This document shows, one piece after another, positions 61,312 to 64,000 of a stretch of 64,000 bases of DNA. The DNA comes from Bradysia coprophila (lineage: Eukaryota > Arthropoda > Insecta > Diptera > Sciaridae), in assembly GCF_014529535.1 (NCBI RefSeq), contig NW_023503293.1, forward strand, positions 420,472 through 484,471, read 5' to 3'. Below the pieces are notes generated by a model that saw only the letters and a program-made list of their open reading frames with translations, was not told the DNA's origin and searched no databases. The translations under genes were made by a program, and so were the position numbers. Position 1 is the stretch's first letter. Each line of letters starts with the position of its first letter.

Positions 61312-62089
61312 CACAGTGGGGCTGAACAACTTTTTTTCGACAAGGCAATGTACATGAAATTTTATTCATGATTATGAAAGGACGTCACCTCACGATTACT
61401 TTAAGCCCAAATTTAAAATATTTTATCGGGAGAGTTTCCAGAAAAATTTGTTTTCTTCCATAGCTGTATCTGTATCTGTACTTCGATGAGCTCTGGTGGG
61501 CGTCTATCTTCTCGATCCAGCCTACGTTCATTATTTCGTCATAGGCTGATCTGTAACCATTCAAAATATACCAAATTTGTCATAGGTTCCTAAAAAAAAT
61601 ACAACTGTGGTGATACCCAATATGGAAAAATTAAAAATGTCTAATTCTATGATTTTCGTGGTATTTTCTGAACGAAATGCATATTTAATTAATAGAATTT
61701 GAAAATTACTCAAAATTACTCCGAATTTCAGCTCTTGCAATTTTTCATATAAATATTTCGAGAAAAGCGACATTGGCACATATTGGGTATCACACAGTTG
61801 TATTTTTTTAGGAACCTATGACAAATTTGGTATATTTTGAATGGTTACAGATCAGCCTATGACGAAATAATGAACGTAGGCTGGAACGAGAAGATAGACG
61901 CCCACCAGAGCTCATCGAAGTACAGATACAGATACAGCTATGGAAGAAAACAAATTTTTCTGGAAACTCTCCCGATAAAGTATTTTAAATTTGGGCTTAA
62001 AGTAATCGTGAGGTGACGTCCTTTCATAATCATGAATAAAATTTCATGTACATTGACTTGTCGAAAAAAAGTTGTTCAGCCCCACTGTG
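61312..62089. mobile_element. Foldback element with CACAGTG tips, 778 bp
   Basis: Arms of about 312 bases (61312-61624 and 61779-62089) are nearly identical inverted copies. Tips read CACAGTGGGGCTG and CAGCCCCACTGTG. ATAG flanks both ends (61308-61311 and 62090-62093), a likely 4-bp target duplication. The 154-base spacer is AT-rich. With the element at 20576-21249 it shares CAC(A/G)GTG tips, long arms and a 4-bp duplication. The minus-strand frame at 61561-61779 is a by-product. Confidence 0.85.
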
Positions 62090-62643
62090 ATAGATCTTAC
62101 ATTTTTTTTTGTGTGTCTCCAATCATCACATTATGTTGCTTAATCACTTCAAATTCATTTAAACCAACAAAGTAATACGCGTTCAAGAGTATATTTCGTT
62201 AAGCTCTTTATCTCATCATCATCTAGTTCTGTAAAATTATTAATTAATTATTTTTAACACTCAAAAGTTTGTATTGCATATTTTTGAAAAGAAAAATGTG
62301 GAAGCAAACAAGAAAGAAAAAATATCAGAAAAACTGCAATTGTTTTGTCAATTTCAAAATGAATTCATTTTAATTAATTCCAATTCTTTTATAGAGATTG
62401 AACGAAAATTCACAGTTACAGCAAAATATAATTGTGGTAATTCTCTCGTGTGTTTTGCTTTAATTACACATTAGTTGTATTAGGCCAGATTTTGAAATGC
62501 ATCATCACCATTTGTGGTGAATGAACCGTACGATTTTATGAAACATTTTATTATTTTGTTGTGGATGTGGTAGTTTTTTTTTGCCAGAAATTGCACAAAT
62601 TATACACAAATAAAAAGAAAAGACAGAAACCCGTCGTACACAT
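62090..62643. other. Spacer and 3' UTR of the calponin-like gene
   Basis: A minus-strand AATAAA (plus TTTATT at about 62547-62552) could end the calponin-like transcript. Nothing else is recognised. Confidence 0.45.
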
Positions 62644-63274
62644 TTACATGTGACGTGTGTTTCCCATTCCACCATGTCCTGATTGCGAGGCACCTTTGTT
62701 GTAACCCATTTGTAAATTCAATTCTCCTTCATGAGCTCGCAATTGCTCTTCGGTGAAGGTACGTTCATTCTTGTCGGCCATCTTTGGTCCTAATGCTGGT
62801 CCGGTGAATTCTGGATGTTTTTGGAGTCTATGGATGAAACGATTGAAAGTTTAGTGGCATTTCATTTTGTTTTTAAATTTCATATCATTACAATTCTTCC
62901 TAAGGAGTACAAGCACAGAGTGACTTGTGGAATATTTCTTCGCTCAAACAGATCGGCCGTTTGGAAAATTTCTTCTTCCGGAACGCCGTACTTCTTGATG
63001 GCGGCTTGGAATCTAAATGATAATTTTACTGTCAATACACGACGGAAATTGTTCGGCTGTTGTTTGATTATATTACCTTTGAACATTCTCCATCAATTGG
63101 AAATTGGTACCACGTTCTTGGATTTTCTTTACACTGCTGGTGTAAGCTTATTGGCCAATCGCACAATACGGTACCGTCGCGTAAAATGTCTTCATATTGA
63201 CCAGATGGTACCTTTTCACCAATGACATCGAAAACCCATTTCAAAACTTCGGCTTCTTGTTCCTTGTTGCGTGG
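62644..63274 (-). CDS. Calponin/transgelin-like muscle protein, 5'-partial, three frame breaks
   Basis: Three exons, 63077-63274, 62892-63012 and 62644-62827, encode the body of a small calponin-homology protein resembling fly CG5023/Mp20/transgelin. The CH domain words are EVLKWVFDVIGEKVPSGQYE and AAIKKYGVPEEEIFQTADLF, split by an intron. The C-terminal calponin repeat reads LNLQMGYNKGASQSG, ending GNTRHM and a stop at 62644-62646. These proteins bind actin in muscle. The frame is broken three times: one base is missing after GTATTGTGC (near 63157), one near GCAGTGTAAAG (near 63132), and one extra C lies near the start of the last exon (near 62824). The exon phases fit only if these are corrected. 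Introns are intact, so it is not a processed copy. Assembly error and young pseudogene are both possible. The start codon is upstream and not seen. Confidence 0.82.
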
Positions 63275-64000
63275 CTATAAAAATAAAACAAAAAGGATAT
63301 CAGTTTCAGTAAATCATCGTCATTTTTAGTAAAATTGAAAATTATGGGATTGAGTTGTGACTCGTAGCCTCTACCAAAGAATGCCACAATTTTGCAATAC
63401 CGTTACACCGGTTGCGGTAAAAACAAAAAAAAAAAAACTGAATTTCTGAGGAGGCAAACGGTTCACTGTGAACTCTCACTAAAAGCTAAATGAACTCCCG
63501 AAAGTTTTTCAGTTTTAGTTTTACCGAATTTCTCTCCAAGCATTTGACGACCTCACCACTTTTCGTAAATTTAATTTTTTTTAATTCCAGCAAATTTTTA
63601 GAAAATTCCTTAATTTTGTAAATTTAGAAAGATTTTTTTAAAGAATTTACTTTCTAAAAAAAAGGCTGGTCACAAAAAGCTTTGAAAACGCCGTAGTTCA
63701 TGCAATTAGGGAATTAATAATGAATGTGAATTGCAGCTTTCCAGTAATAATGAAGCTAAAAATCAGTGGTCATCCATAAATATTGACCACATCCCATAAT
63801 TGGGACAATATCGGAAAATTTTGACGATATTTTTAACCAGGTTCCGTACTGAATTTGAAAAAACTTTCAGCGTTGTATGAAGCAAATTTGTATAGAGCCT
63901 TCTTTACAAAAAAACCAAAAGCTTTTTGGTGTTACGCCTTGTGCACCATGAACACATGGGAATCTGAAAGATTGAAATGAAGTGGGCAAGACAGTGGGCA
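63275..64000. other. Window end, calponin-like intron or upstream DNA
   Basis: No upstream coding exon of the calponin-like gene is seen. A degenerate AAATTTTTAGAAAATTCC array (about 63530-63660) resembles the other AT-word arrays. Confidence 0.4.

Noticed and set aside
1-64000. tRNA genes and CRISPR arrays
   Set aside because: No cloverleaf with A and B boxes was seen by eye, and the tandem arrays lack unique spacers. The organism is an insect.

Overview
The window reads as nuclear DNA of an insect, most likely a lower (nematoceran) dipteran. It is very AT-rich, has short GT-AG introns (often 60-80 bases) next to a few multi-kilobase ones, and its proteins resemble fly sequences. A fungus-gnat-like sciaroid is only a guess. 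All gene models below were built by hand: I checked splice sites, kept the reading phase across every junction, and compared with remembered family sequences. No database search was run.

Five recognisable genes and one unrecognised gene are supported. From left to right: (1) a CYP307A (Spook/Spookier, Halloween) P450, plus strand, 3 exons, 11361-16889, with a well-spaced TATA/Inr/DPE promoter. (2) An unrecognised 530-residue Arg/Ser-rich repeat protein, minus strand, 3 exons, 21832-23607. (3) alpha-Catenin, plus strand, 26586-35112, complete at about 914 residues. It has a tandem pair of alternative exons at 30279-30493 whose phases force mutually exclusive use, and a possible 27-base microexon. 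(4) An ERMP1-type M28 metallopeptidase, minus strand, at least 16 exons, 40556-44223, with a possible start exon at 44412-44444. (5) A takeout/juvenile-hormone-binding-like secreted protein, minus strand, 7 exons, 53761-58226. (6) The 3' part of a calponin/transgelin-like muscle protein gene, minus strand, 62644-63274, with three single-base frame breaks. A nine-codon start exon on the plus strand at 50296-50322 may open a gene I cannot follow.

The space between genes and the larger introns is packed with small non-autonomous elements. The best defined are a 1.7-kb hAT-like element with an 8-bp target duplication (3451-5163), holding an RTE-like retrotransposon 3' end. There are two long-armed foldback elements with CAC(A/G)GTG tips and 4-bp duplications (20576-21249 and 61312-62089). 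A TA-flanked 1-kb element (47195-48186) carries a 5S-rRNA-derived segment. A decayed non-LTR reverse transcriptase lies at 24260-25184. Many palindromic MITE-like units and degenerate word arrays fill the rest.

The genes do not form a pathway. CYP307A acts in ecdysteroid synthesis, alpha-catenin in adherens junctions, the ERMP1 relative in the ER membrane, the takeout-like protein outside the cell, and the calponin relative on actin. The most interesting signals are the alpha-catenin exon pair, which swaps a phosphorylatable linker for an acidic one, the unrecognised RS-repeat gene, and the CAC-tipped foldback pair.
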